From contig OX328096.1 in NCBI GenBank assembly GCA_946811185.2, forward strand, positions 51,846,252-51,910,251: a DNA stretch of 64,000 bases, in the 5' to 3' direction. Origin of the DNA: Hippopus hippopus. Its lineage: Eukaryota; Mollusca; Bivalvia; Cardiida; Cardiidae. Below, one piece after another: positions 1 to 13,200 of this stretch (position 1 is its first letter; the number at the start of each line of letters is the position of its first letter). The position numbers were made by a program, and so were the translations under genes. The notes beneath the pieces are model-generated. The model was not told the origin of the DNA. It saw only the letters and a program-made list of their open reading frames with translations, and did no database searches.

Positions 1-49
1 GATTGCACTGAAATTGACTTCCTTTTTTTCCCCTTCCAAACTCTGTAGA

Positions 50-280
50 AGACAACATTTTACACAAGTCCAATTTTAAAGCAGTTACAGAAAAATTAGG
101 TGTCTCAAATGATGTATCTCAACTCTCAAATAATGAAGGTTTTCTTTGAAAATGAAACAAATTGACGGGAAAGGAGAAAATGCTGGTCATCAGCATTTTC
201 TCCTTTTTTGACAACATTTTCAAGAGCCTTCTTCCTCTGGGTCAGTAAAGCTCAGCATTATGTAGTAAACAGTAAAACCT
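50..280 (-). mobile_element. TTAA/CCCTTT MITE copy (degraded)
   Basis: Keeps the GGAGAAAATGCTGG / CAGCATTTTCTCC centre and the CCTTCTTCCTCTGGGTCA arm. The termini have decayed. Confidence 0.7.
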
Positions 281-750
281 TTTACAAACAAATAAAGAAA
301 TTACACATTTTCAACACCTACAACTGTAATTCTGTTACAAGATAAAAAGACACTTCAGTCATAATCACAGTCATTTTATACGAAGAACAGAGTAGATCAG
401 ATATTAGACTGCACGTATTGTGCCATCTGATCTTGGTCTACACTGTCTACAAAACCATCTTGTGTCGTTTATGGTAAGGAAACAGTTAATTAAAATCTCA
501 TACTATGATTCCTGTGCAGGCAATCTTCTAAACTAGAACATAGCATGCGGGTGCCAACACTCGGCTGCGGTTAGTTGATTTTCAGAGAAAATTCTAAGGA
601 AAAAAGAGGCCATAACTGACTCAAAAATACTTTGACAGTTACATGCCCTTGATGTATTGGTTCCCCTTTTGACGGTTAACAACTTGTCCAATTTTGAAGT
701 AAATATTTTCAGTAATAATGGATATAAAAATGTCAAAGTTTTTGCATGAC

Positions 751-798
751 AATGATACAGACAACGCCAGGACTATGATACAGACAACGCCAGGACTA
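751..798. repeat. 23 bp tandem duplication
   Basis: ATGATACAGACAACGCCAGG plus ACT occurs twice back to back without change, which suggests a recent duplication. Confidence 0.9.
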
Positions 799-1081
799 TG
801 ACAATACCTCGATGTTTTCTCTGAAAACAGTCGATCAAAAAAAACTGCTAGGACCTAGCCTTTGGGATTAAAAAAAAAAGGAACAAAATGAGCTCTATAT
901 ACATTCCATACCAACTAGAACTGGTCCCACTTTTAGAGAGACCTTAACCATGGCAATGACAGAATATGCATAACTTTGAATTAATTTCAGATTCATATTC
1001 TTACTATATATCATTTTTAACCAAAGTAAAAGTGGTCTGTCAAACATTTTCCAAATGAAAACCAGACTTGCTGTTACTTAC

Positions 1082-1239
1082 CTTGTTAGTATCTAGAACA
1101 ACAGCATCAAATGTTTCTGCGGAAACATCAATAACACAGACAGAGCTCGAAGTGGGATCACATTCATTGGGAGAGGATATATCCGCAGACAGCCTGTGTC
1201 TTTCTAGTTGATCTTCAGTGTAGTTTGTAACAAACTTTA
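1082..1239 (-). CDS. TXNDC11: TXNDC11 exon 10
   Basis: Acceptor ATTCACAG, donor GTAAGT, residues 574-626. Ends with IDVSAETFDAVVLDTNK, the strand just before the second thioredoxin active site. No exon with that active site is visible in 1-1081, so it lies off the left edge. Confidence 0.86.
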
Positions 1240-4200
1240 CTGTGAATAAATAAAGAATTAGAAAACATAATTGTTCACTCTTTACCAGAAAGAAAACATT
1301 CAGCATTCATGTGTATTGTAAGTTTTCAGCAAAAGACAAAGAGGTTCAAATGATGAAAGGAAAAAACAATGATTACGCTTTTTCATATTTTCCCCACCAT
1401 TTTTTAGCTGTCCTTTTTAGAGTTGTTAAAACAGAAGATTGTATGGTAAACAATTCAAGGGCTCAAACAGGTATTCTTGTCTTCAAGGGAAATCTTACAT
1501 GGATGAGAACAATGGTAATAATGCAGTTTTATCCTTTGTTACTCCTACAAGTGCTAAATTTGTAAAAAAAAAAAAAATGGAAATTTATACCTGCAAAAAG
1601 TTTAACAGACATTATGATTTTAAGAATTTGCTGGACAAAGTAGCAATTAAATATCTGTGTAGATCAAAGACTACACTGTACATTCTGCACAGTCTGATCT
1701 TGATCCAATTTCCAAACATACTGACAAAACATCTTCCTTTTTCCCTCAGTTCATTGTTGAGATTGGAAGTAATTATTATGCCCCCCTTCAACGAAGTGGG
1801 GGTATATTGCTTTGCTAATGTCGGTCCGTCCGTCCGTCCCTCTGTCGGTCGGTAGACCATACCTTGTCCGGATGATAACTAGACACAGAATTGACCTAGG
1901 TTCGTCAAATTTGGCACAGGCATGCCTCTCGGAGTTAGATGATCCCTATTGATTTTGAGGTCAATCGGTCACAGGTCAAGGTCACAGTGACCGTCAACAT
2001 GTTGATATATAGACCAAACCTTGTCCGGATGATAACTAGACACAGAATTGACCTAGGTTCGTCAAATTTGGCACAGACATGCGTCACGGAGTGTAGATGA
2101 TCCCTATTGATTTTGAGGTCAATCGGTCAAAGGTCAAGGTCACAGTGACAGTCAACATGTTGATATATAGACCAAACCTTGTCTGGATGATAACTAGACA
2201 CAGAATTGACCTAGGTTCGTCAAATTTGGCACAGACATGCCTCTCGGAGTGTAGATGATCCCTATTGATTTTGAGGTCAATCGGTCAAGGTCACAGTGAC
2301 CGTCAACATGTTGATATATAGACCAAACCTTGTCCGGATGATAACTAGACACAGAATTGACCTAGGTTCGTCAAATTTGGCACAGACATTCGTCTTGGAG
2401 TGCAGATGATCCCTATCGATTTTGAGATTAATCCATCAAATGTCAAGGTCACAGTGGCCTTCAACTTAATGATATTTAGACCTAACCTTGTCCAGATGAT
2501 ACCTAGACACAGAATTGACCTAGGTTCGTCAAATTTGGCACAGACATTCGTCTTGGAGTGCAGATGATCCCTATCGATTTTGAGATTAATCCATCAAATG
2601 TCAAGGTCACAGTGGCCTTCAACTTAATGATATTTAGACCAAACCTTGTCCAGATGATAACTAAACACAGAATTGACCTAGGTCCTTCAAATTCTGTACA
2701 GATATTCATCTTGGAGTGTAAATGATCCCTATCGATTTTAAGGTTAATCTGTGAAAGGTCAAGGTCACAGTGACCACCAGATGATTCAGGGCCGGCGCTG
2801 CCGTTCGCCACTTGAGCCATTTGCTCAAAAAAAATTAAAGTGTCTCAAAAATCATCATATGTGGCTCAACTTGTGGCTCCAACATTTTAGTCGCGTATTA
2901 TCTGGGACGTAGTAAGCATCGAAGTCGACTGGGAAAAAGCGGAAGTCGAACGCGCGTGCCGAAAAGAAAATCGATAACCCAGTCTGTGTATCTGCAACTG
3001 TTTACAATCTTGTATGTATACACACGGCGGTGTGTATAATTATGCGAACTGTTGACAGATTATCACGTTTAACAATTGAAGTGGGTTATAAATCAAAAAG
3101 ATGACATCGATATTTCCCAATCAATTCTTTTGATATCAGTTTATGAACTGTGCCACTTCCTGTATCAATGTGGCAGTAGGGCGGCATGACTGTTTTACAA
3201 ACAGACATCTTGTTATCCTTAATTTAGTGCAGAAAATGATTATGGGATAAGATTTGCTAAAAGAGTAAACTGATGGCTATAAGGAAAATGTAAAACATGC
3301 ATTTTCCTTAACACTTTATTGAACTATCATATGCTTAAAAACCCTGAAGAAAAAAAGCCTTTGAAAATATTGCGAGAAAAGAAGAAAATGCTGGTAATCA
3401 ACATTTTCTTCTTTCCCACAATGTTTCTATGATTATTAGGATAAATCTCATCACTTGAGTCAAATTTATAACTGTCATTTACAAATGTTTTCAATTTGAA
3501 CAAGTCTAAAACCTTGTTGTTTGATAAAGAGTTAAAAAGAATAAAGCTTATGAATTACAGGCAACTAATATACTCACCTATATTTGCATAATTAACATCT
3601 TCCCTGAGATGATAACTGGCTTCATTTTTCAAATCTACAAGTATCACAGTTGCTCTATTCTGGTGACTCTGCACAGAAATTCCTAATCTTTTAACAAACA
3701 TGGAATGATAAATGCTATCCACAAAATAAAAGTTAAGTGTTTTGTTTGTATCACATGCATAACCAGTGAGCCATGGATTCCTACTCACATCACTATGTTT
3801 TGTGACTGCAATTGTTAGATTTTCATACTGAATCAACCTTTTCAGTTTCTGAAGACTAAACTTATTGCACTTTTGTTTTAAGGCACTTTCCACTCCATGT
3901 ATAACATACGGGTCTGTTGGTCTTCTACCCTTCTTCCCATGATTATTAAAAACAAACCTATCCTGACCGCTTGATTTGCCTGTTTTGCAGCTAACAGAAT
4001 GATGTTCATTTACATTATAATTTTGATTGGAATGTATGCAGGTATTAAATTGAGCGAGGTAAAGTTCTGACTTTTGAAGAGAGTTCAAAGCTATATCACA
4101 GACTGTGTCAAAAGTTTTATACTTTTTCTGGACACAGTATTCACAAATAGAGTTTGAAGTTCTAGCACTAGACAAGAAAGACACACAGCATTCTGAATTG

Positions 4201-7200
4201 GGGGTTTTAGCGACACATGATTGGGAAGCACTTTGACATTTTTTAGTGAGTTGACGTAATTCACTGAGCTGTAGAATAGTTTGTATCACACTTTGTCTTG
4301 AAACAGCCTGAAAATTTCTTGTGTAGTTTCCACAGCTGTTGAATTGCAGAGAGGCTATACGTATCTGAAAGAAATATTTAACAAATCCCATATTCTAATG
4401 TGTCTACAGAAGAAGCATTTTGGAAACACTGAAGGAAAATACTTATGCTTCTCCATTTTCCACAATGCTTTCTTCAGTTTATCAACACTAATTTTGAATG
4501 TTTGTTCTGCACATGCATTCAATGTAGGGAAGTTTAAAATTTGTCATGCATGAATGGGCTGATCCTTTGACAGCTTTAAATGACATAGATCTTTTCAGTC
4601 TATATAAAATCCAGATACCAAGATTTCAGGGTTAATTTTGCAAAGAATACCTAAAGATATTAGATGATGTAGATCACAGATAAGACAGCACATTTTTCTG
4701 AATTGATTTTTATCTCTTATGTCCAAAAAACCATCAAAGTCTACTTATATAGATCACTTCTTTTGCATACAACTAGTAACAATTTTGAGTACAATGTAGA
4801 TCAAGACCAGAGTAGAGTCTTACAAAACTTTTTTTCATGCTCACTGCAGTTGAGCACAAACTTCAAAATTATACTGAACTGATTTGATACACCTGACAGA
4901 GCAACTTTTTCCCATTTCTCTATTTTTCTTCTTGTTAAATGAAAGTCTTCCGTTCTCTGGAAGATCTTTAACGCCAAGTTTTGTTATCACTTTTCAAATC
5001 TTATTTTTTCTCAAACTTATGAGTTTAAATCAACATGTTGTAAGATGATAAAAGAGGAAACAAGTAGATTAATATACAAATGAATATCCCGTACATGTAC
5101 TTCTGTCAGTGTTCTCTTCAATTCACAACGATATCCAATGTTGGAGAGAAGGGTGCATAACTGCTAGATTCAATCAATTTTGTTTTTAGCCACACTGTTT
5201 TCAAAAGTGTTCTGCAGCAAAATGAAAAAAAATTGCTTAGTACAGCTACTGAGTTAGCCCTTTCCCAAACAATCCCAGGTTTTCACAACCCCGGAAAGAA
5301 CACTTTTGAAAACATTGTGAGAAAAGGAGAAAATGGTGGTAAACAGCAATTTCTCTTTTACCACATTATTTTCAGCCCCATCAGAGAATTCAAGCTCATT
5401 TGTGTCAATTCTGAATTTGTCATCTGCAGATGTTTTGAGTCTGAAATAGTCTATAATTTATTCTGTGGGAAAGGGTTAAACACTTTTGATAATGTGTACT
5501 CTTACTCACCATTTCAAAATAAGGATTAAAATCAAACATAGGATTGGAGGGTGCAAATAGGAGTACAGATGGCCCCTGTTTCAGTGCAAGTGACAGTGTC
5601 AGACTTTTGATACCTGGAGGAACCAGCCACCGTAAGGCATTCTGTAATAAAAAAATTATACCTCTACATACAAAGACAGCAAACAAAACAGTAACTTCTA
5701 CCTACACTCATACCAGAAACCTTTCTTTACTCTTTCATTGCTACACTGAATGTCTTTTTTTTTTTTTGTGAAAGGAGAAATTCTATTCTAAGGCAAATGA
5801 AGAAAATTTGGTTGAAGTACAGAATTAACTAGCAGATGGTATAGGCCAAAGACCAGCTTTTTTTTTCTTTGAACTCTACTCTCGAATTATGCTGTCTTTA
5901 AAAGCTACCTATAAATGTCAAAAGCTTGGAAAAAGATTTAACTATTATATTTTCAGTTTTACATCAACATGCTTTACAGCCATCTAATAAACCAAATGCT
6001 CAAATGGAACATATCAGTGTAAAAGATATTTAAATACATCACATTTTATCACTCACCTGTTGTCTGTAGTAAAATATCCAATTTGTGATGTTTTTGCAGG
6101 TCATGTTATAAAACAAGGGGTATTTCTGGAAAAGAAAAATAACTTATCAGTTACAAATGCAATACCAATAACACAGTTTTTAATTGTCAGAGGGTCAAAT
6201 AAATGAAAAAGACCTTTCAGTTGACTCTACCAGACAAAATCAGCTTAGACTCTTCCATATTAAAATCATATGCAAATGACAATTAAAATGCAGTTGTATT
6301 GAAAAGGGTAGAAATTATTATGGAAAAAGGAGAACATACTAATATGTTTTCCAAGACCTTTTGCTTCAGTTGTTAAAACACTGGCTTGTGTGGTATTGGA
6401 TTAATTGATAAGAGACAATTATTACAGAGACAAGGCTTTTTGTTTTATTGATATCTGACAATACTTCTGAGAGTTTAACTCTTTACCAAACGACAAAATT
6501 TTAGACGTATCCAAATTGAAAGCATTTGCAGACGACAAAATAAACGTGACTTAAAAATTGAAACTTGACTTTAGAAGAGTAGAAAACATTGGGGGAAAAG
6601 GAGAAAATGCTGGTTACCAGCATTTTCTCCTTTTCCCACAATGTTTTCAGAAGGCTTCTTCCTCTGAATCGTAAAAACCAGGGATTGTTAGGTAAAGGGT
6701 TAAACTGAAAATCATACTGCACATTTTTTACAGTCTGATCTTAAACTATAGTGTAAGCACAACCAATTGATCTTAACCCTTTACCAGACAACAAAATTTT
6801 AGCCTTGTCCATATTGAAAGCATTTGCAGACATCAATTTCAATGTGGCTCAAAAGGCGGAAATTTTCTTTGATAGGGTAGAAAACATTGTGGGAAAAGGA
6901 GAAAATGCTGGTAACCAGCATTTTCTCTTTTTCCCACAACTTTTTCAAAAGGCTTCTTTCCCAGGGTCATTAAAAGTCGCCATCATGCGTTAAAGGGTTA
7001 AGCATGTAAGAAAAAGAAAGTGAGCTTAAAACCCTTTACAAAACAATCCCAAGTTTTTGTGACCCTGAGTAAAAAGGCTTTTGAAAGTATTGTAAGATAA
7101 GGAGAAAATGTTGGTAACCAGCATGCTCTTCAATTTCAACAATCCTTTCATCCCTTTCAAAGACAAATCCTATCATATGAGTCACATTTAACATGTCTGC

Positions 7201-10200
7201 AGTTACTTTGAATTTGTACAAGTCTAAAACTTTGTTGTATGGTAAAAAGTTAAGTAAGAGGAAGATGTTGTTTGGAGGCAAAATTTTCACTTACAGGGCA
7301 ATATTTCACCCATAAAGAGGTATTTCATCTCAAAAATATATAGATAAGATATAAACAATGGAATACTCACCAAAGTTGTGTTTCCTGTTCTTGCCATAAT
7401 AAATCTTTCCGGCTTCTTGATGTCGAAATTCTCTGCTAGGTGTTTTGCCAGAATGACTCCAAATCTAATTGGCTGGTAAAAATCTGAAAGAAGAACAACA
7501 TTCTTAGTTCATAATTCAATCTTTAACCCATGACCCGCTGTATAGATTAAATAAAGTTTTTAAGACCAGTGGCACAAACTGAAATATTATGATTTCAAAA
7601 TCCATTTCATCTGAAAAAAAAAAATTACCTCCAAAAGTGTAGATCCAAGATCAGACTGCACATTCTCTGCAGTCTGATCTTGTTCTACATTGTCCACAGA
7701 AGAACACAGAGTTGTGCTTGGCAGCCTAAGGGTAAAGTGATAACTTTTCTAGAATTCACAAAACAGAATGTTCCAATCATTATGGCACACAGAACATTTG
7801 TTCTTCAAGACATGATCCTTATTATTTCTACAAAATAGCTTCATCTATTCATATTTCCTTTTTTCTCTTCTATAGATTTTGATAAAATTGCAGCATTAAA
7901 TAAGATTTATGAAACTATTTGACTTAAAAATGTTTTGATACTCCTTTGATAGTAATACCACAAGTCAACAGCTTTCAGGATATACCAAATATTCTAAATA
8001 ATCATTAATGTACACAGTGGTAATGTCTATCTTTTTCAAATATGACAGCTGACAGAAAAAAGATTGACACTACAGCTTCATAAATTTAATAAGCCACACT
8101 GGGTTTCTTCTAACGATACTTCAAGGCATTTTCACAAGTTTTAAATGAGATGTACTACAAAATGAAATATTGCTACTACCACCTTCACCTTCACCTACTA
8201 ATCATTATTATATGAGTGCAGTTTACAGCTTTTGAACTCTTTACAAGATAGAGTACAGTTGCTTGTAACAAGCAATTGCTCCTTTCTGCTTGATAGTTTC
8301 TAAACAACATGCCATAACAATACATACAAACAACCAGTGAGTGAAGCATCATAGTCATCAAGAATTTCAGCAATATATTAACTCCTTTACAATTATGAGT
8401 GCTAGAAATAGAATGATGACAAATTGTTTGACAAAGAAATGTGACAGAGAAAAGCTTTACCATAAGACCTCACTCTAAGTGCTGCCAAGTAGAACTGGTA
8501 GAAGGCATTACCAGGTGGTTGAGGGGAGGAGTTGAAGTCAAAGTAGCCAATCACAGTGTTCTGTAAGTATGCAAGAAAAAAGAACATGAGGAAAAGAAAA
8601 AAAATACCATACTACAAATTTGTTTTCAAAAAAATTAAAAAAGACATAACTTTGTATTATTTCTTTCTTTTCCTACATGGTACAAATTGACATGGCCTCC
8701 ATATCCAAAACAGCCCAACCCAGGCTGTTCTACGTAGAGCATCCAACAGATAGAAAATAAAAAAATGCTACATATTAAAATTTCTGCAAATACCTCTTAG
8801 CATCTGCAGAGAAAAAATCAATAACAAGATTTTGTCTCAGAATAAGCGATATAATAAATCAGAGGCAAACTACTCCTGTGGTATAACGAAAGGGGAAAAA
8901 ATATTAACAGGCTTTCAACAACAATTTAAGAGAAGCAACATAACTACTCACATCTTGTCTTGCAATAAACTCCTGAATCTGTCGTTCTGAGTACAATGGG
9001 TGTAGTGGATGTATAAAACTCTCAACAAATCGCACAAAATATTCAGCTTTCTTTGGCCCTTCAGAAAAGTGAAATATAGAACTTTTTTCAACTCATTTTT
9101 ATGATATCTTGCATAACAAATTTGTTAAAAATTCAATAATTATACAAAAACATTTTGAAGAAATATGACATGGAGCATATAAGATTGAATGCTTATGAGG
9201 CATGAAGATGAAGCAGAAGTGGGTCAAATAATCAGTCCTCATGACTGAACACTGCAGGTGATGAACAGCGATTTATGCTGCTATCGACCATATTTCAGTC
9301 ATATAATAGAGGAAACTAAAATATCTATGTCTGTACTGGGGCTGGAGATATGCAGAGCTTGCCAAAGGACACTCCCTTGAGATTAAATCGTCAGTATCAA
9401 AGCAGAATATCCTGTCAGATAACATATCGAATGCCAGCATCACTATAAATTCAGTCTCCACAAGATGACAAGTTTCTAAACTCACCTATATTTGATTAAC
9501 AGCATTGATGGCATTAATGGTATATGTATTAACAAACAACATATTAAATGGAGTTCACATGTTGAGATTTTTCATTTGAAAGGAGAGATAACATTGTGGG
9601 AAAAGCACAAAATGCTGGTTACCAGCATTTTATCCTTTTCCATCAAGGTTTCTAAAGCCTCCCTTTATCAGGGTCTTAAAATCAAGGGATTGTAAATAAA
9701 GGTTTAAGTACCAGTAAATCTGTATCCCTCATCAATTCCAACATGGTACACATATAGGTCAGGAAAGGCGTATATTTTCATTGTTTTCCGACATTCACCT
9801 TGTGTATACCAGCAGTTAATTGCTATAAACTTGATCTAAATATAGAGAGAATATGACAAAATTCATATGTGGAAAAAAAGGCCACAAAAAACATCATAAT
9901 ATCTCATCACCTTACCAAATACATGTAACAAATTTATAGACTGGTCCAAAATGAAACCATTTGCTGACAACAAATGAAAATGTTACTTATCACATGGAAT
10001 TTGTCTTTAACATGTTTGAAAACATTGTGGGAAAAGGAGAAAATGCTAGTAACCAGCATTTTCTTCTTTTTCAACTATGTTTTCCAAAGTCTTCTTCTTT
10101 AGGGTAGTTAAAACTCAGGACTTTGTGGTAGAGAGTTAATAGCTTCAAATGTCTCATATGTTCATTAACTCTAGTCCTGCTGAATAACTAAAATGAAATT

Positions 10201-13200
10201 TTCATTTCGATAGTAAAAACACAAATATTGCTATTTCAAAGTTATGTTTTCCGGAATAATTTCTCCGCATCGGACAGTGTAGATCCATGATCAGACTGCA
10301 CGTTCTGTGCAGTCTGATCATGATCTACACTGTCTGCTAAAGGTCAGTGAGTCGTGCTTAGCAGCCTAAGGGTTAATAAATAATCATACTTATGACTTAG
10401 AGCTCACTTACTTAGGATTTAACAATGAAAGTACAGGTACAGCCAAGCAGTTTAACCACTACAGCAAAAACTAAGCTTTTTATATCCTTTCAGTTCACAC
10501 CATTTCCAAGAAAGAATTTGCTTCTTTTCCTCACTGGTTTCCATCTTGCCTTTTGAAAAAAGGAAATTGCTTTTCCCTCAATATTTTCCTTACCTTTTTA
10601 AGGAAAGCATTTTCCTTTTATCAAACTACAGTAATTTTCCTTTTGTTTAACTTGTTCAAGTCTATTTTTTTCTATTTGTTTTCTAACATTTAAGCTCAAT
10701 AGAAAAGGGTAATATTTTGGTATCACATTTTGATGCTGAGGTTCATGACTGAAGTTTGCTTTCTGTCACTAGAAATCAAAAAGCAGTTTGTAACTTCTAA
10801 ATGGCTGATTAAATAGTATAGACTTCATTACAATTAGAAAACTGACTAAAAATATGGCATACATGCTGTGGTATCCGATTTACAAGCAACCATTCCTTTT
10901 CTTCTCCATCCATGCTTTTCAAATGTATTTTGGCAAAAATAAAATAATCATTTCCTTCAAATGAGTAACCTGTGTTCCAAGTATCATTATATTTTCTTTT
11001 GATGGGGGGAAAGGGAGGTAAAATAGTCTAGCTGGTACTGTATAAGTGGAAATTTTTGCGATTTCGCGTATTTGAAAAATTCGGAAACTTTTCTGTTCGC
11101 ACATTTTACCACAAATATACCAACAAATAACGAGTGTCTTGAATTCGCAAACAATTCCAATCGCAGTATGTCCATAATCGGTAAATTGCAAATTTTTCGA
11201 CACGCATATATATCCATGTATACAGTAAATGGTAAAAAATGGGCCATGTTCTGGTGAAATGGGGTTTAATGCATCATTGTAATGCATTGCTCTAAGCAAA
11301 TTATCACATAATTATGAATCCATAGAAATCGTTTCTGTCTAACAACTGAAATAATCATGAGTCAGAATTGTCCTTTGACACGCAGAAGATCAACCAAAAA
11401 CGAAAAGTATTGATCAAGGTCAGCCTGCACCGACTGCACAGGCGAACATGGGTCAATACTTTTTGCAGATGCATTAAACCCTCTTTTCATAGAGCATGGC
11501 TAATATACTTACTGTGGTTTGGAAGACTTTGGCAGCTTTTTCAAATTCATTTCTAATACTAACAGACTCTGCACACCAAGGTGCATAGTACATTAGAAAT
11601 ATCAGCTCCTCCTCCTGCAATAATGCTATAGCAGGCTGAAGTTGTCCATAGGGATAATCTATCACAACACTGTTACTTGGGAAAAATTGTTTTGGGGGAG
11701 CTGCAGGCCTGACTGTTTGAGTCTTGTGAAAACTGTAAAACAAATTTGGTGTCACTAAAATTTACATGTCCTAACATTAACTATTCTTGACATACAGATG
11801 TTTTACCTTTATGAAACCATTATATACTGTTACAAACCTGAGTAAAAACACTTTGGAAAACATTATGGGAAACGGAGAAAATGCTGGTACCCAGCATTTT
11901 CTCCTTTTCCAACAATATCTTCTATCCTTTAGAAACAAACTACATTGTACAAACAAACTAGGTAATGTGGGCTACATCTTATTTTTCATCTTTAGTATGC
12001 TTTGAGTTTTGATAAGTACAAAATATTGTCACTTGGCCAAGGGTTAGTCCTTTACCGCACAATGCTGACTTTTAACGACCCTGGGAAAGAAGTTAGTGTT
12101 TTGAAAATATTGTGGGAAAGGAGAAAATGCTGGTTACCAGAGGACCACATGTATTCAGAACTTGAGGGGCTGCCATAGATTGTACTCATCCGTGGTAGAA
12201 TGTAGGTCGATCCATAGTAGATTATTCTGCACTGTGGAACTGAGTAACCCCTTTCTGTTGTGGCTTGTCACAGATATCATGAGATACCGTAAAGAAACTT
12301 AGGCAGACCTAACTGAAGTTGGTAAATGGAGAAAAAAGTACCAAAATCTAGGGGCACACTACATTTCCGACAAACGGGGCTGCCTTGGTCACTAGGAACA
12401 TGGTGTAAACATAGCATTAGACATTTTCTAGTCCAACAAATGTCAAGCACTGCAGTTTGTGATTTTGAAGACATACGTGAATTTGAAGACATACACAGTG
12501 GAGCTGTGCAGCTGACATCAATATATAGTCATATGTTTGTTGCTAATAAAAAGAAAATTTGGATTTATTCATTTGTAACAGTATTCATAAAGTATATTCA
12601 AAATGATAGCTTGAATCCTGAACATCAAGCTCTATGTAAAACCCCTATATGTGTAGCCATGTTAGATATTGTGTGATTTAGCTATACATCTAGCTTTTCT
12701 AGTGATGTGGTAGAGTACTGTTTGCCTTTGGGGGCAATTATCTGTACTAGCTTATGAAACGGTACCCCCGATTCGGGGACTAGCTCCGGTGTTATTTTTG
12801 TGATTGTTTCTCCACTAGCCCCTGCAGCAGCCACTCTTATGACCCATCTGGAGTGAAAAATTAAAATACCAGCATCGTATCAAATGGCCGTATGCGTCGA
12901 TCTTTTCTTTTTCAGTGAACAGTAAGGTCCTTAATGGATAGACTATTGATTAATCTTTACAAAAACACCGAAATAATTAAAAAATGACAGTGTTACTTCC
13001 TTGTAATTCCATTATTTCGGAATGTAAATATCCATTGACCCACTTCCAAGGAAATCAAACTAGGTTTGACATTTACAGGGCATGTTTTGGAAGTCACTTC
13101 TGGTACAGTAGAGTTCTTTTTTTCACAATTTATCGGCTTCTGTGCTATCAGCTTGGGCATAGAAAGGAAAACTAAATGTACTGGATGTGTATTTCATTTC

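Larger units (their letters stand above)
1..1081. other. TXNDC11 intron 10 (part), no gene seen
   Basis: Holds a degraded palindromic MITE (about 50-280), a hairpin repeat (391-448) and a 23 bp tandem duplication (751-798). No exon with the expected second thioredoxin active site was found on the minus strand. Confidence 0.6.

Noticed and set aside
1439..1855. 138-codon open frame
   Set aside because: Runs from unique intron sequence into the CCGT microsatellite of a repeat; the ending (VRPSVGR-like) is translated microsatellite.
12326..12676. 116-codon plus-strand open frame in TXNDC11 intron 1
   Set aside because: No family resemblance, no splice or polyadenylation context, and the other strand is also open over part of it.
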